From assembly GCF_001649575.2 (NCBI RefSeq), contig NC_051434.1:17054560-17118559 (forward strand): a stretch of 64,000 nucleotides of DNA. Reading direction: 5' to 3'. Numbering within the stretch: the stretch's first letter is position 1; every line of letters begins with the position of its first letter. The position numbers were made by a program, and so were the translations under genes. Of the stretch, positions 23,701 to 54,469 are shown one piece after another. A model generated the notes under the pieces. It did not search any database and was not told where the DNA came from. It was given only the letters and a program-made list of their open reading frames with translations. The stretch is from Kryptolebias marmoratus. Taxonomy: Eukaryota > Chordata > Actinopteri > Cyprinodontiformes > Rivulidae.

Positions 23701-25492
23701 TGCTGAGACATTCACGCCACACCACGATGAGGACGTCCATATTAATCAGCATACAGAGAAACCACAGCCTTTGATTTACTAAACTTAACTGAATAGAGAT
23801 CTAGTGCCGCTGGTTTCTGATGCTTCCAGTCATTTTCAACATATTTGTAAAAAAAAAACAAGCATTCAATCAGCAGATGGAACTGACTGAAGCACATTTC
23901 AGTAAAGTCCTTTAGCTCTCAGCTGAATTGTCTAGAGTTGAAAGGTAAAATTCTGGATTTACTAGTCCATCTACGTTCCAACCCTCATGAGGTTTGGATC
24001 AGGACGAGATCCCGGATACGAGCGGCTGAAATGAGCTGCCTTCGTAGGGCGGCCGGGCTGAGCCTTAGAGAGAAGGTGAGGAGCTCCGTCATCCGGGAGG
24101 AGCTCGGAGTAGAGCCACTGCTCCTTCGCATCGAAAGGAGTCCGCTGAGGTGGTTCATCTGATTAGGATGCCTCCTGGACGCCTCCCTTTGGAGGTTTTT
24201 CGGACATGTCCCGCTGAGCAGAGACCTCGGTGCAGACCCAGAACTCCCTGGAGGGATTATGTTTCCTCTCTGGTCTGGGAACGCCGTGGGATCCCCCAGG
24301 AGGAGCTGGAGAGTGTCGCTGAGGAGAGGGAGGTCTGGGTTTCTCTCCTGGACCTGTTGCCTCTGCGACCCGACCACGGACGGACGGTCTCAGAAAACAC
24401 CTTTTCCTCTAATAATCATACAAAAGTCAGGAGCTTCAAAAAGACGGGGGGAGTTCCTGGACTGGGAAACTGGGATTTTCTGATAATAAATCCATGCAGC
24501 AGGAGCAAAGGAGGCGCTCAAGTGAGAAACCTGAAATCTATTTCTAACAAACAGATTTGTTACCAGAAAAGCTCCACTCACTGCACGTTGGTTTATTTCA
24601 CAACGCGTGAATTAGGTTTCAAAATGGCGAATGATTTCAGTTTTTCGTAACTCCGTGAAGCCGCTCCCGAACACCCACCAACGACGAAGAGCGGCCGCGT
24701 AACCCAGTCGGCGGGGTAGTCGGCGTGGTGGCTCAGATATCGGACCTGCAGGAAGCCATTGTAGACGCAGAAGACAAAAGCCAGGGCAAACGAGGCGAAC
24801 GGCGTCGCTTTCCCACCTCGGATTAGAAGTGGATAGATGAGGGCTCTGCAAAAGGAACAGACGAGGGGTCGGCGTTAGGCAAATAATCCCAAACATGGAT
24901 GCCAGCGGTGCTTTAAATAGAACTTTTCACACAAATGTGGGAAAATAAATGAGCGAATGAGCTCCATTTATACCTTAACAAAGGCCATATTACATCTTGT
25001 CTGTTTTAAGGACTCGGTGTTCATTAATAACATCTCAACAGAGGAGAAAATGAGATTTAGTACAAAATATCTGCAGATAGATGAGCTGAAGGCACTTCAG
25101 ACACCAGGAAACACAAAATTATGGATGAAAAACATTTTCAATCAGGCATTTTAAGCAGTTAAACACCTGAATATGTCCACCTACCTCTGGAAATAGTGGC
25201 ACAGAAACATGGCAACCAGGAGCTGATTGGGCAGGTGAGACATTTTGGAGGAAGATGCCCAGAACACCAGACACAGAGGCACCAGCAACGAGGGCAACTC
25301 CTGGACGAACCAGGCCAACCTGACGTCGACTGGAAACCCGTACTTACTTGACGCGTACCTGCCGTAAGGGACGTTTTGGAAGAGCAAACTTAGGAAAGTG
25401 CAGGCTGCCATGAAAAGCATGAAGTGAGCCATGAAGTCAAGGAAGTTCCGCTCCTCCTCCTCCGAGGAGAACCAGGAGAACAGCGCGTCCAT
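20763..25492 (-). CDS. srd5a1: SRD5A1, steroid 5-alpha-reductase 1, complete, 5 coding exons, 264 aa
   Basis: ER-membrane enzyme that uses NADPH to reduce the delta-4 double bond of 3-ketosteroids (testosterone to dihydrotestosterone; progesterone likewise). Minus-strand coding exons: 25492-25185, 24845-24679, 23000-22899, 21057-20907, 20829-20763. Junctions are GT-AG and phases join cleanly (795 nt; human protein 259 aa). Starting from the ATG in MDALFSW, the protein has a hydrophobic N-terminal helix, WFVQELPSL, AMFLCHYFQR, GFLQVRYLSH, the conserved stretch NLHSDHILRNLRKPGETGYK, IPRGGMFEYVSGANFLGE, and the C-terminal WYLTKFEDYPKSRK ending in PFVF. These are diagnostic of the 5-alpha-reductase family and closer to type 1 than type 2 as I recall them. 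An upstream in-frame GTG (25516) is not used as the start. It is head-to-head with NSUN2, now separated by a LINE. Confidence 0.95.
21275..22165. repeat. Dispersed repeat shared with TENT4A intron 7 (long copy)
   Basis: Blocks 21275-21410, 21830-21935 and 22045-22165 match consecutive parts of 5415-5800 in the same order. Blocks of about 420 bp and 110 bp in between are absent from the other copy. It lies in SRD5A1 intron 3. Neither copy has a useful ORF. Confidence 0.75.
23955..24390 (+). pseudogene. 3'-terminal fragment of an RTE-type (Rex3/Expander-like) LINE
   Basis: The plus strand codes, with one frame change near 24160, for SRIRAAEMSCLRRAAGLSLR, SSVIREELGVEPLLL, a RMPPGRLP segment and RPRTPWRDYVSSL. 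These belong to the C-terminal part of an RTE-clade reverse-transcriptase protein common in fish genomes. It is 5'-truncated, as is usual for LINE copies, and lies in SRD5A1 intron 2, antisense to the gene. The clade assignment is from memory. Confidence 0.75.
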
Positions 25493-25610
25493 CGCAGGAG
25501 GTTGATGCTCCCACACTAGAACAAGAATCGAAAATAACGTCGTTCGTTTTTTTCGCTAATATTTATTAGCTCAGTTTCGGGTTTCATCTGAAGTACGCTC
25601 CACCGCGCAT
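25493..25610 (-). promoter_or_regulatory. Residual native 5' flank of SRD5A1
   Basis: The only non-LINE sequence left upstream of the SRD5A1 ATG on this haplotype: 118 bp ending with one copy of the 13-bp target-site duplication. No TATA or CCAAT box is obvious. It presumably contains the 5'UTR and at most a minimal promoter. Confidence 0.55.
25598..25610. repeat. Target-site duplication, copy at the 3' end of the LINE
   Basis: CTCCACCGCGCAT, identical to 30715-30727. The two copies bracket the LINE exactly. Confidence 0.9.
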
Positions 25611-25740
25611 TCTTCTAGTTCTTCTCGTTGAGTTTTAATGGCGGTTGGCAAGAAACTTTAGGTAAGCATTACCGCCACCAACTGGTAAGGAGTGTGGACC
25701 ACATGACAAAAAACAAAAAAACAAAAAAAAAAACCAACAA

Positions 25741-28700
25741 CTATATCCTATTATACAACTTACACTGCTTTAAAAAATAAAACAAGGCCTCATATCCTCT
25801 ACTTCCTGAATCTTTTTGTAATAAATCAACAATATCAAATTTCATTTTCATGCTACTAAGGTTTCTAATTAACTTATTTCTTTGCATCAAATAATTCCTA
25901 CAACTCAAAAAAACATGTTCCACTGTTTCATCTTCCCCGCAGTCACATTTCCCTGTCTGATGTTTCCCTATCAGAAATAATGACCTATTTAGTCCAGTAT
26001 GTCCGATTCTAAACCGTGAAATAATGATCTCTTCTCTCCTTATTCTTTCTGTTCTTCTCATTTGACCAATATTCTTTTGAATTTTATATAACCACCTTCC
26101 TTTCTTTTCTTCTTCCCATAACTTTTGCCACCTCTCTCTTGTTTTTTGTTTAATTATACCCTTTATTTCTGTTATACTAAAACTAACATTAATATCTATC
26201 CTCCCCCGATTAGTGCTCTCTTTGGCCATTCTGTCTGCCATTTCATTCCCCTTAATCCCGTGATGTGCTGGAACCCAAACAAAATTTACTGTTAGCCCCA
26301 TCATATTGATTCTGTAAAGTGTTTGTTGTATTTCAATTAATATATCTGGTCTACTGTCTGATTTATTATTTTGCAAACTGAATAACGAAGAACTAGAATC
26401 TGAGCAAATAATTGATTTTACTGGTCTTACCTCTTCCACCCATTGAACTGCTAAAAGCAAAGCAAGCATTTCTCCTGTATACACTGAGACTCCATCACTA
26501 ATCCTTTTTCCTACTTTAACTTGAAACTGTGGCACAATAAATGCTATCCCTACCTTATTAGCTGCATTTTTTGATGCATCTGTGTAGATTTGTATATAGT
26601 TATAATATTCATTTAAGTATTCTTGTATTATATATCTATTCATAATGTAAAATTTATCTTTATTTTTCTTTTCTAAAAAGGAAAAGTCAACCTTAGCATC
26701 AGGAAGTATCCAAGGTGGAACTGCAGATAATGGAACTGCCTGACATATATCTAACTGATTTAAACTAATTTCATTAACTTTAGAGTTTATTATCCATCCA
26801 AAGCTCTTTAATTGTTTCCTTTCTGTTTCCCAGCCATGTTTAAGCACCTCTAATGTTGGATGATCATTTCTTTGTCCCTGTAAATTTGACCAATAATTTA
26901 AGGATAATTGATCCCTTCTAAGTTTAAGAGGCATTTCTCCCATTTCAACCTGTAATGCTGCTGTTGAAGATGTTTTAAAAGCACCAATACATAATCTTAA
27001 AGCCTGATGTTGAATAATATTTAACTTATGGAGGTTTGAATCTGCTGCTGAATTATAAACTATACATCCATAATCCAAGACTGACCTAATTAACCCAGTG
27101 TAAATTGCTTTTAATGATTTTCTATCAGCTCCCCACTCTGTTCCAACTAAACACCTCATTATATTTAATACTTTCCTACATTTATCAATTATTTTCTTAA
27201 TATGCACTCCCCATGTCATTCTTTCATCAAACCACATTCCAAGAAATTTAAATTGTTTAACTCTTTCTAAATCTTGTCCATATAATTTTAATTTAGTTTT
27301 ACCATCAACTCTTTTCCTTGTAAAAAACACTATTTTAGTTTTCTCTACAGAAAGTTTAAAACCCCATTTATACGACCATTTTTCTACAGCTAAAATTGCT
27401 CCCTGAAGCTTTTTAACAATAAATTCTAAATTTCTTCCTCTTTTCCACATTGCGCCATCATCAGCAAAAAGTGAAAATCCCATTCCACCCTCTACTTCTT
27501 TAAACATATCATTAACAACCACTGAAAACAATAACGGACTTACTATACTACCCTGTGGTGTCCCATTTTCTATATTCATACTCTCAGAATAATCCTTCCC
27601 TATCCTTACTTGTATTTGTCTTCCTTCTAGAAAATTTTTGATCCATCTAAACATATGACCACTTATTCCCATTCTTCTAATTTTAATTAATAACCCTTCC
27701 CTCCACATCATATCATATGCTCGCTCAATATCAAAAAATATTGCCACAACACTCTCTTTATTCACTTGAGCCTTTCTAATTTCATGCTCTAAACATAAAA
27801 CTGGATCCATTGTACTTCTCCCTCTCCTGAATCCACTCTGATAAGACGATATAAGTCCCTTCTTTTCTATATAATATATTAGTCTTTCATTTATCATTCT
27901 CTCCATTATCTTACATAAGTTGGATGTTAATGCTATCGGCCGATAATTTTCTGGTTTGGATTCATCTTTCCCTGGTTTTCGGATTGGAATAATCACTGCT
28001 TCCTTCCAACTTTTTGGTAGGTCCCCATCCTCCCATATCCTGTTATACATTTCTAATAAAATATTTTTAGAAGACTCACTTAAATTACTAACCATAACAT
28101 AACAAATTTGATCTTTTCCTGGAGCTGATAGCTTAAATTTTTTGAGTGCCCTATTTAGTTCATTTATTGTAAAAGACATATTCAATGGATCATTTGTATC
28201 CTCTATTTGTTGCAATAAATTCTTGTTCTCCAATATTGTCTTTTGCCGTCCTTTTTTCCCTTCTTCACTAATATTTTCAGAACTATGTATTTTAACAAAA
28301 GTATTTACTAACATTTTTGCCTTTTCTCTATCCGTAACTGCTGTTATTTCTCCATCATTTAGTATTGGATATCCACTTACTCTCTTAATCCCATTCATCC
28401 TTTTAATTGTTGCCCAGACCTTAGAAATATCTGTTTCTTTCCCTATTGAATTACAAAAACTCCTCCAATAATGTCTTTTTGCATTTTTAATAACCCTTCT
28501 TACATTTGCTTGCAATTTCTTGTATTCATTCAGATTCTGAAAATTATGATTTCTTTTTAATAATTTGAATGCTTTATTTCGTTTCTTTATAACTTTGGTG
28601 CATTCTGATGTCCACCAGGGCACCAACCTTCTGTCTCTTCCCCCACCTTCCTTCCTTATAGCCTGATCAGCTGCTTCAAAGATAGCATTACATATAGAAG

Positions 28701-29484
28701 AATTTAAATCATCATTACTACTGTTCATGTCTACTTTTAACATTTTTATTTCACTACTTTCCCTAAATTTACCCCAGTCTGCAGACCTAAAAGACCACTT
28801 CTTTATCCCTTTTATACAATACCTCTCTATATTTAACTTTACTTCAGTCCTAATAGGATAATGATCACTTCCTATAGTTGTTTTATTTAAAACTTGCCAC
28901 AAACACACACCCGCTAAAGAATTCGAAACTAACATTAAATCAATTGCTGACTCTGTGTTATCTCTAAAATTAATTCTGGTCCCACTTCCATCATTTAAAC
29001 ATACTAAATTTTTAACATCCATTATTTCTTCTATTATATCCCCATTATGATCATTATGATGACTCCACAAAGAGCTATGCCCATTAAAGTCCCCACACCA
29101 AATAACTTTACCCTCTAGAAATACTCCAACTTCCTCCATTAAATCTATTGATAGTCTTTTACATGGATTATAAAAGTTAATTATTTTAAATCGTCCATTT
29201 ACTGTCCAAATTTCAATAACAATATATTCTAACTCTCTTCCTTTAGCTAATAATCTAAATTGAATTCCTTGTTTAATAAATGTTATACACCCTCCTCCAG
29301 ATCCACCCTCTCTGTCTCTTCTAATGCTTTCATAACCTTTTATAACAAAATCAAGATTTGGTTTAAGCCATGTTTCTTGAATACATATAATATCTAGATC
29401 ATCTTTACAATCTCTAATAAATCCTTTAAACTCCTGTCCATTTGCAATAAGGCTTCTAGCATTCCATTGTAAGATGATCAGTTT
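25741..29484 (-). CDS. LINE ORF2 polyprotein: AP endonuclease, reverse transcriptase, RNase H
   Basis: About 1,245 codons without a stop. The endonuclease begins at ILQWNARSL right after the ORF1 stop (29478) and includes IQETWL, CGDFNGH and GSDHYP. The RT has NYRPIALTS, GFRRGRSTMD, FFDIERAYD, GTPQGSIVSPLL and the catalytic FADDGAMW at about residue 670. RNase H (about 960-1090) shows the DEDD set in YTDAS, GEMLAL, CSDSSSSL and NEMADRMA. A C-terminal CxC-HxxxC knuckle (CDCGEDETVEHVFLSC) follows. The first ATG in this frame is at 29139, 113 codons into the endonuclease and past its catalytic Asn and Glu, so the usual AUG start cannot give a working enzyme. The frame is -1 relative to ORF1 and is closed upstream by TAA at 29487-29485. 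Confidence 0.9.
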   Translation of the reverse strand, partial: KLIILQWNARSLIANGQEFKGFIRDCKDDLDIICIQETWLKPNLDFVIKGYESIRRDREGGSGGGCITFIKQGIQFRLLAKGRELEYIVIEIWTVNGRFKIINFYNPCKRLSIDLMEEVGVFLEGKVIWCGDFNGHSSLWSHHNDHNGDIIEEIMDVKNLVCLNDGSGTRINFRDNTESAIDLMLVSNSLAGVCLWQVLNKTTIGSDHYPIRTEVKLNIERYCIKGIKKWSFRSADWGKFRESSEIKMLKVDMNSSNDDLNSSICNAIFEAADQAIRKEGGGRDRRLVPWWTSECTKVIKKRNKAFKLLKRNHNFQNLNEYKKLQANVRRVIKNAKRHYWRSFCNSIGKETDISKVWATIKRMNGIKRVSGYPILNDGEITAVTDREKAKMLVNTFVKIHSSENISEEGKKGRQKTILENKNLLQQIEDTNDPLNMSFTINELNRALKKFKLSAPGKDQICYVMVSNLSESSKNILLEMYNRIWEDGDLPKSWKEAVIIPIRKPGKDESKPENYRPIALTSNLCKIMERMINERLIYYIEKKGLISSYQSGFRRGRSTMDPVLCLEHEIRKAQVNKESVVAIFFDIERAYDMMWREGLLIKIRRMGISGHMFRWIKNFLEGRQIQVRIGKDYSESMNIENGTPQGSIVSPLLFSVVVNDMFKEVEGGMGFSLFADDGAMWKRGRNLEFIVKKLQGAILAVEKWSYKWGFKLSVEKTKIVFFTRKRVDGKTKLKLYGQDLERVKQFKFLGMWFDERMTWGVHIKKIIDKCRKVLNIMRCLVGTEWGADRKSLKAIYTGLIRSVLDYGCIVYNSAADSNLHKLNIIQHQALRLCIGAFKTSSTAALQVEMGEMPLKLRRDQLSLNYWSNLQGQRNDHPTLEVLKHGWETERKQLKSFGWIINSKVNEISLNQLDICQAVPLSAVPPWILPDAKVDFSFLEKKNKDKFYIMNRYIIQEYLNEYYNYIQIYTDASKNAANKVGIAFIVPQFQVKVGKRISDGVSVYTGEMLALLLAVQWVEEVRPVKSIICSDSSSSLFSLQNNKSDSRPDILIEIQQTLYRINMMGLTVNFVWVPAHHGIKGNEMADRMAKESTNRGRIDINVSFSITEIKGIIKQKTRERWQKLWEEEKKGRWLYKIQKNIGQMRRTERIRREEIIISRFRIGHTGLNRSLFLIGKHQTGKCDCGEDETVEHVFLSCRNYLMQRNKLIRNLSSMKMKFDIVDLLQKDSGSRGYEALFYFLKQCKLYNRI

Positions 29485-30656
29485 TTATCTTCCTGACCTC
29501 CAACCTTTCCTTCTGCCCCTAACCTCGTATTTATATGTTCCCAAGATATGTCCTTAATACCAAAAAACCTCTCTGCCCCTTTCACAATTATTTTGATTTT
29601 TTCTGTTTTGTGCTTAACTTGATCTGTACAGTTAATTACATATGCAATGAACAACAGAATCTTTTCAACTGTCAACCCAGTTTCAGTTCCACTCTGTCTC
29701 TGTTCTGTTGTTGAATTCGGTTGAACTTTCCTTATAACTTCCTTAGGTTTCACTCTTTTAACAGCTTCAGCATAACTTATATTATTAGTAGCTTTGACTT
29801 GTTCGATTTCCATTGCTTTCCTTCTGACTTCACATCCTCCATAAGTCACCCTATGTTGCCCTCCACAATTACAACACTTATCCTTCCCATTTTTACATTC
29901 ATCATAATTGTGCTCTCCTCCACACTTTGGACATCTTTGTTTTCCCCTACATGCTGCTGCGATGTGTCCATATCTCTGACATTTATAACACCTGAGAGGA
30001 GGAGGGATATATGTCCTTACAGGGAAGCACATACACCCGACTCTAACCCTTTCAGGAAGAACTTGTGTTTGAAACTCCAACATTACGGAGAGACTTTCCA
30101 CTCTTTCACCTTCAACTGTTCTCATCAATCTTTTGATTTTACTTACTTCACCTCCATTAATACTGTGTCTGAGTTTTTCTAGATCTTCCCCCACTGGGAT
30201 ACCTGTGATCACCCCTCTTACCACTTTATCCACTCCCAAAATCTTTACCTCAGTAATCAGTTTTTTACCAATACTGTGAGCGTTCATCACCTTGTTTTTC
30301 TGTTCTTCGTTCCTCACTGTGATCAACAGATTCCCATCTCTAAGAGTCTTAGCAAGTGTCAGTTCTCCAAACTTCTTTTTTAATTCTCTTGATAAAGCTA
30401 GCGGACTAAGTTGTACTCCTTCATCCTCCTTCCTAAACTTTATGATCAACTTAGTTTCCTGCCCAACAATCCTCTTGCAAACTGCGTTATTTTCATCCGA
30501 ACTATTTTCTTCTAGACTCCGTTTGCTACTTTGTGTCTCCAACAACCTCTCTTCTTTTCTACTTCGTTCTCTTCCTGATCCTCTACTACCACGTACTGGA
30601 GTCCAGTCACCAAAATCCATTTCATCATCTCCCTCATCCTCAACTTGAGTCGCCAT
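29478..30656 (-). CDS. LINE ORF1 protein, zinc-knuckle nucleic-acid-binding, 392 aa
   Basis: Gag-like chaperone that coats LINE RNA. I start it at the ATG opening MATQVEDEGDDEMDF; the frame stays open a further 63 codons upstream, but that extension crosses the target-site duplication into flanking host DNA and so cannot belong to the element. An acidic and Ser/Arg-rich N-terminus is followed by an RRM-like middle region. Three zinc knuckles lie at roughly residues 220-275: CYKCQRYGHIAAAC, CPKCGGEHNYDEC and CCNCGGQHRVTYGGC. It ends at a TGA whose last base is shared with the ORF2 reading frame's ATC codon. No internal stop. Confidence 0.88.
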   Translation of the reverse strand: MATQVEDEGDDEMDFGDWTPVRGSRGSGRERSRKEERLLETQSSKRSLEENSSDENNAVCKRIVGQETKLIIKFRKEDEGVQLSPLALSRELKKKFGELTLAKTLRDGNLLITVRNEEQKNKVMNAHSIGKKLITEVKILGVDKVVRGVITGIPVGEDLEKLRHSINGGEVSKIKRLMRTVEGERVESLSVMLEFQTQVLPERVRVGCMCFPVRTYIPPPLRCYKCQRYGHIAAACRGKQRCPKCGGEHNYDECKNGKDKCCNCGGQHRVTYGGCEVRRKAMEIEQVKATNNISYAEAVKRVKPKEVIRKVQPNSTTEQRQSGTETGLTVEKILLFIAYVINCTDQVKHKTEKIKIIVKGAERFFGIKDISWEHINTRLGAEGKVGGQEDKN

Positions 30657-30714
30657 AGCAGTCCAGTCACAAACCAGTTTATGCCAACCGCCAAGATCAG
30701 CTATCTCTGTGTCC

Positions 30715-30727
30715 CTCCACCGCGCAT
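30715..30727. repeat. Target-site duplication, copy at the 5' end of the LINE
   Basis: CTCCACCGCGCAT, identical to 25598-25610. It continues into GCACGCC, giving an NRF-1-like CGCGCATGCACG in the uninterrupted site. Confidence 0.9.
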
Positions 30728-31617
30728 GCACGCCCGCGACTAATTTAAACCAATCACCATTAGCGCAATATAACAACGGACCAATCAGAACGCTCCATTC
30801 TGGATCAACGTTATTCAATGTCGCGTGATGGGGGCTGTCGCTCATGAATATTCACTCACGATTTGCACACTCTATTTGCTGTAAGCGACGAAAGCGACCA
30901 ATAAACAAACAAAACAAATTAAAAATCATTATTTTCAGGTCTACAAAGAATATTTACTGTTAAATATATTATTATATTGTATTGGTAAGTGGGTTTTCGA
31001 GCGCTCCAGAGCGAGCCCTCTGTTGATTATTGACAGCACAATTAGCCAATCAGGAGAGAGCTTCTCTTTAAAGTCCGCCCACCTGCAGCACCTACTGTGT
31101 GTGTAATTTATTTATTTATTTATTTTAAAAACAAGTTCAATAAGCTATCCATGTTGTTTTTTTATTTTTATTTTTCATTTTAACTCAAGTGCAAAATAAC
31201 AACAAAACGACTCGAGTCCGCCTGTGATATCAAATAATATTAACTAAAAGAAAAAAAAAAAATTTCTTAAATGCGTTGTTCTTCGTGTAAGTTTAGTTCA
31301 CAGTTGAACAAATGTCACCCCTGACTCAAATAAATAAACAAATAAAAAATAAATGAGAGATGAAAATGTAAAGAGCGTAGGCGAACATAGTTCACAATAT
31401 CTCAGGCGGATGTCGTGGCCACCTATGAGAGGTCCTAATTCACGTGCGTCAGAGGCAGCACGTTCCGCTGAAGCGCAGCCGTCACCGGAGCTGTCCTCTT
31501 TAAAGCGCCCGGCTGTGGACCGCAGGCTCTCCGCGGGTTCTGGCCTCTCTTCTCCTCCGGCGTCCAGCCACCACGTTGTTCCGGAGGCTGCACTCCAGAG
31601 TCGCCTGCTGTTCCAAC
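30728..31617 (+). promoter_or_regulatory. NSUN2 promoter and 5'UTR; remainder of an ancestral bidirectional promoter
   Basis: Holds CCAAT boxes in CCAATCA contexts at 30750-30754, 30781-30785 and 31046-31050, another CCAAT at 30895-30899, and a CACGTG E-box at 31442-31447. GC content rises over 31,430-31,690 around exon 1. In mammals NSUN2 and SRD5A1 are divergent neighbours, so this stretch, together with 25493-25610, was probably the shared promoter region (about 1.0 kb) before the LINE inserted. No TSS evidence here. Confidence 0.55.
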
Positions 31618-53327
<21,710 letters not shown>

Positions 53328-54460
53328 AGATTCAGTGGAGACGAAGGACACCTGAGTGACTGATTCGAACTGTAAGTGTTGCTCTCAAAGTTCGAAACGA
53401 CACGATGTGGTCGAGCAGCAAAATGTGCCTCAGCTGACCGAACTGCCTGCTCAGAAGGATCCCGTCAGCCAAGAACCGGACTCCCTTTGGGTTTGTTTCG
53501 TTTTTAGCTCCCAGGGGGTCAGCTTTTTAGTTAAATGGCTTGTTTTGATTTTATTTTTATTTTATGTATTTGTTTAGTTTAGTTCAATTTTATGGCATCT
53601 AATTTTCTACATTTGTAGCCAAAGCAGAAATATTGAGTTGATTAAAAACATGAGTGGTTGGTTGTGTCACCAGTCAGACTGTTGTATTTTTAGGCATCTT
53701 TTACAACCATTTTAGGTAACAAAAAAAAAAAGTTTTTTGGAAAAAAGGGTTGGTTACAAATATATATATAAATATATATGTATGTACATTTTAAATCCTT
53801 ACAAACACTGCAACATTTCAAGAAATGTTTATACAAGCAAAGAACCACCAAAAAGTCCTAAACGTCTGCAGTACCGATGCCAGGCCTGTGTGTGGCGCTG
53901 TAACGCTACCACGAAAACACACCAAAACAGGAAACCAGGTGGGGAGCGTGTGTAAAACATGTAAACACAAGAGAAAGAGGAAACCCTTATTCTTGCCGTT
54001 TCAATAACGGTGGGAGCTATGACATCATTTACAAAAGATCGCATTTTGACTGTTTACGTTAAGATTTTTTTACTCTTTACAATTTCAAAGAATATCATTT
54101 TGAGGCGCTCGAAACCCTGTTTCCGCGTGGACGCAAGGATGAAACGATCAGTTTTTTATCAATTTTAAAACGGCATGTTAACTTTCTTGCAAAACCTTCA
54201 AATGCAAAGTTGGCCATTTTTAAAAATCCTAAATGTTAAAGAATCTGAACACCACCACCTCTGCCCCCGAGGCCTGGAAAAGGCCTGCTGGCCACCAGTT
54301 GACGATCACCGTTGTAGAACAATCTAATATGCTTTAGTTCGTCTTTAGTGTTCTTCACTGGAGAAAATGGTCTAACAATTCTCGGAAGGACTCTACAGGA
54401 AGCACTCCGTGTCGTCATTTTGATAGAAAACATGTTTAATAAACCTAAGGTTGTGCATTT
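53328..54460 (+). other. nsun2: NSUN2 3' untranslated region
   Basis: Non-coding sequence after the TAG stop. Candidate poly(A) signals: ATTAAA at 53641-53646 and AATAAA at 54438-54443; the second is canonical. AT-rich with a TATATA tract near 53760. Confidence 0.5.
54438..54443 (+). terminator. Candidate NSUN2 polyadenylation signal (AATAAA)
   Basis: Canonical hexamer about 1.1 kb past the stop, followed by a GT-rich stretch (AAGGTTGTGCATTTT). Confidence 0.4.
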
Positions 54461-54469
54461 TCCCCAGAC

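Larger units (their letters stand above)
25611..30714 (-). mobile_element. Intact I-superfamily (I/Nimb-like) LINE, about 5.1 kb, between SRD5A1 and NSUN2
   Basis: Full element on the minus strand, bracketed by a perfect 13-bp duplication. 5'UTR about 58 bp (30714-30657), ORF1 30656-29478, ORF2 about 29484-25741, then a 130-bp 3'UTR. The 3'UTR carries GGTGGCGGTAATGC and CCAACCGCCATTAAAAC, a typical tail I recognise from fish LINEs, and ends in GAAGAA-rich sequence. Both ORFs are open to their natural ends. ORF1 with CCHC knuckles plus ORF2 with endonuclease, RT and RNase H is diagnostic of the I superfamily. The perfect duplication and open frames argue for a recent insertion. Confidence 0.92.

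Noticed and set aside
25493..25516. In-frame upstream start for SRD5A1 (eight extra residues)
   Set aside because: The codon at 25516 is GTG, not ATG; the ATG at 25492 gives a length close to the family norm.
30657..30845. 63-codon N-terminal extension of LINE ORF1
   Set aside because: It crosses the target-site duplication into host DNA, so cannot be part of the element; the ATG at 30656 is the natural start.
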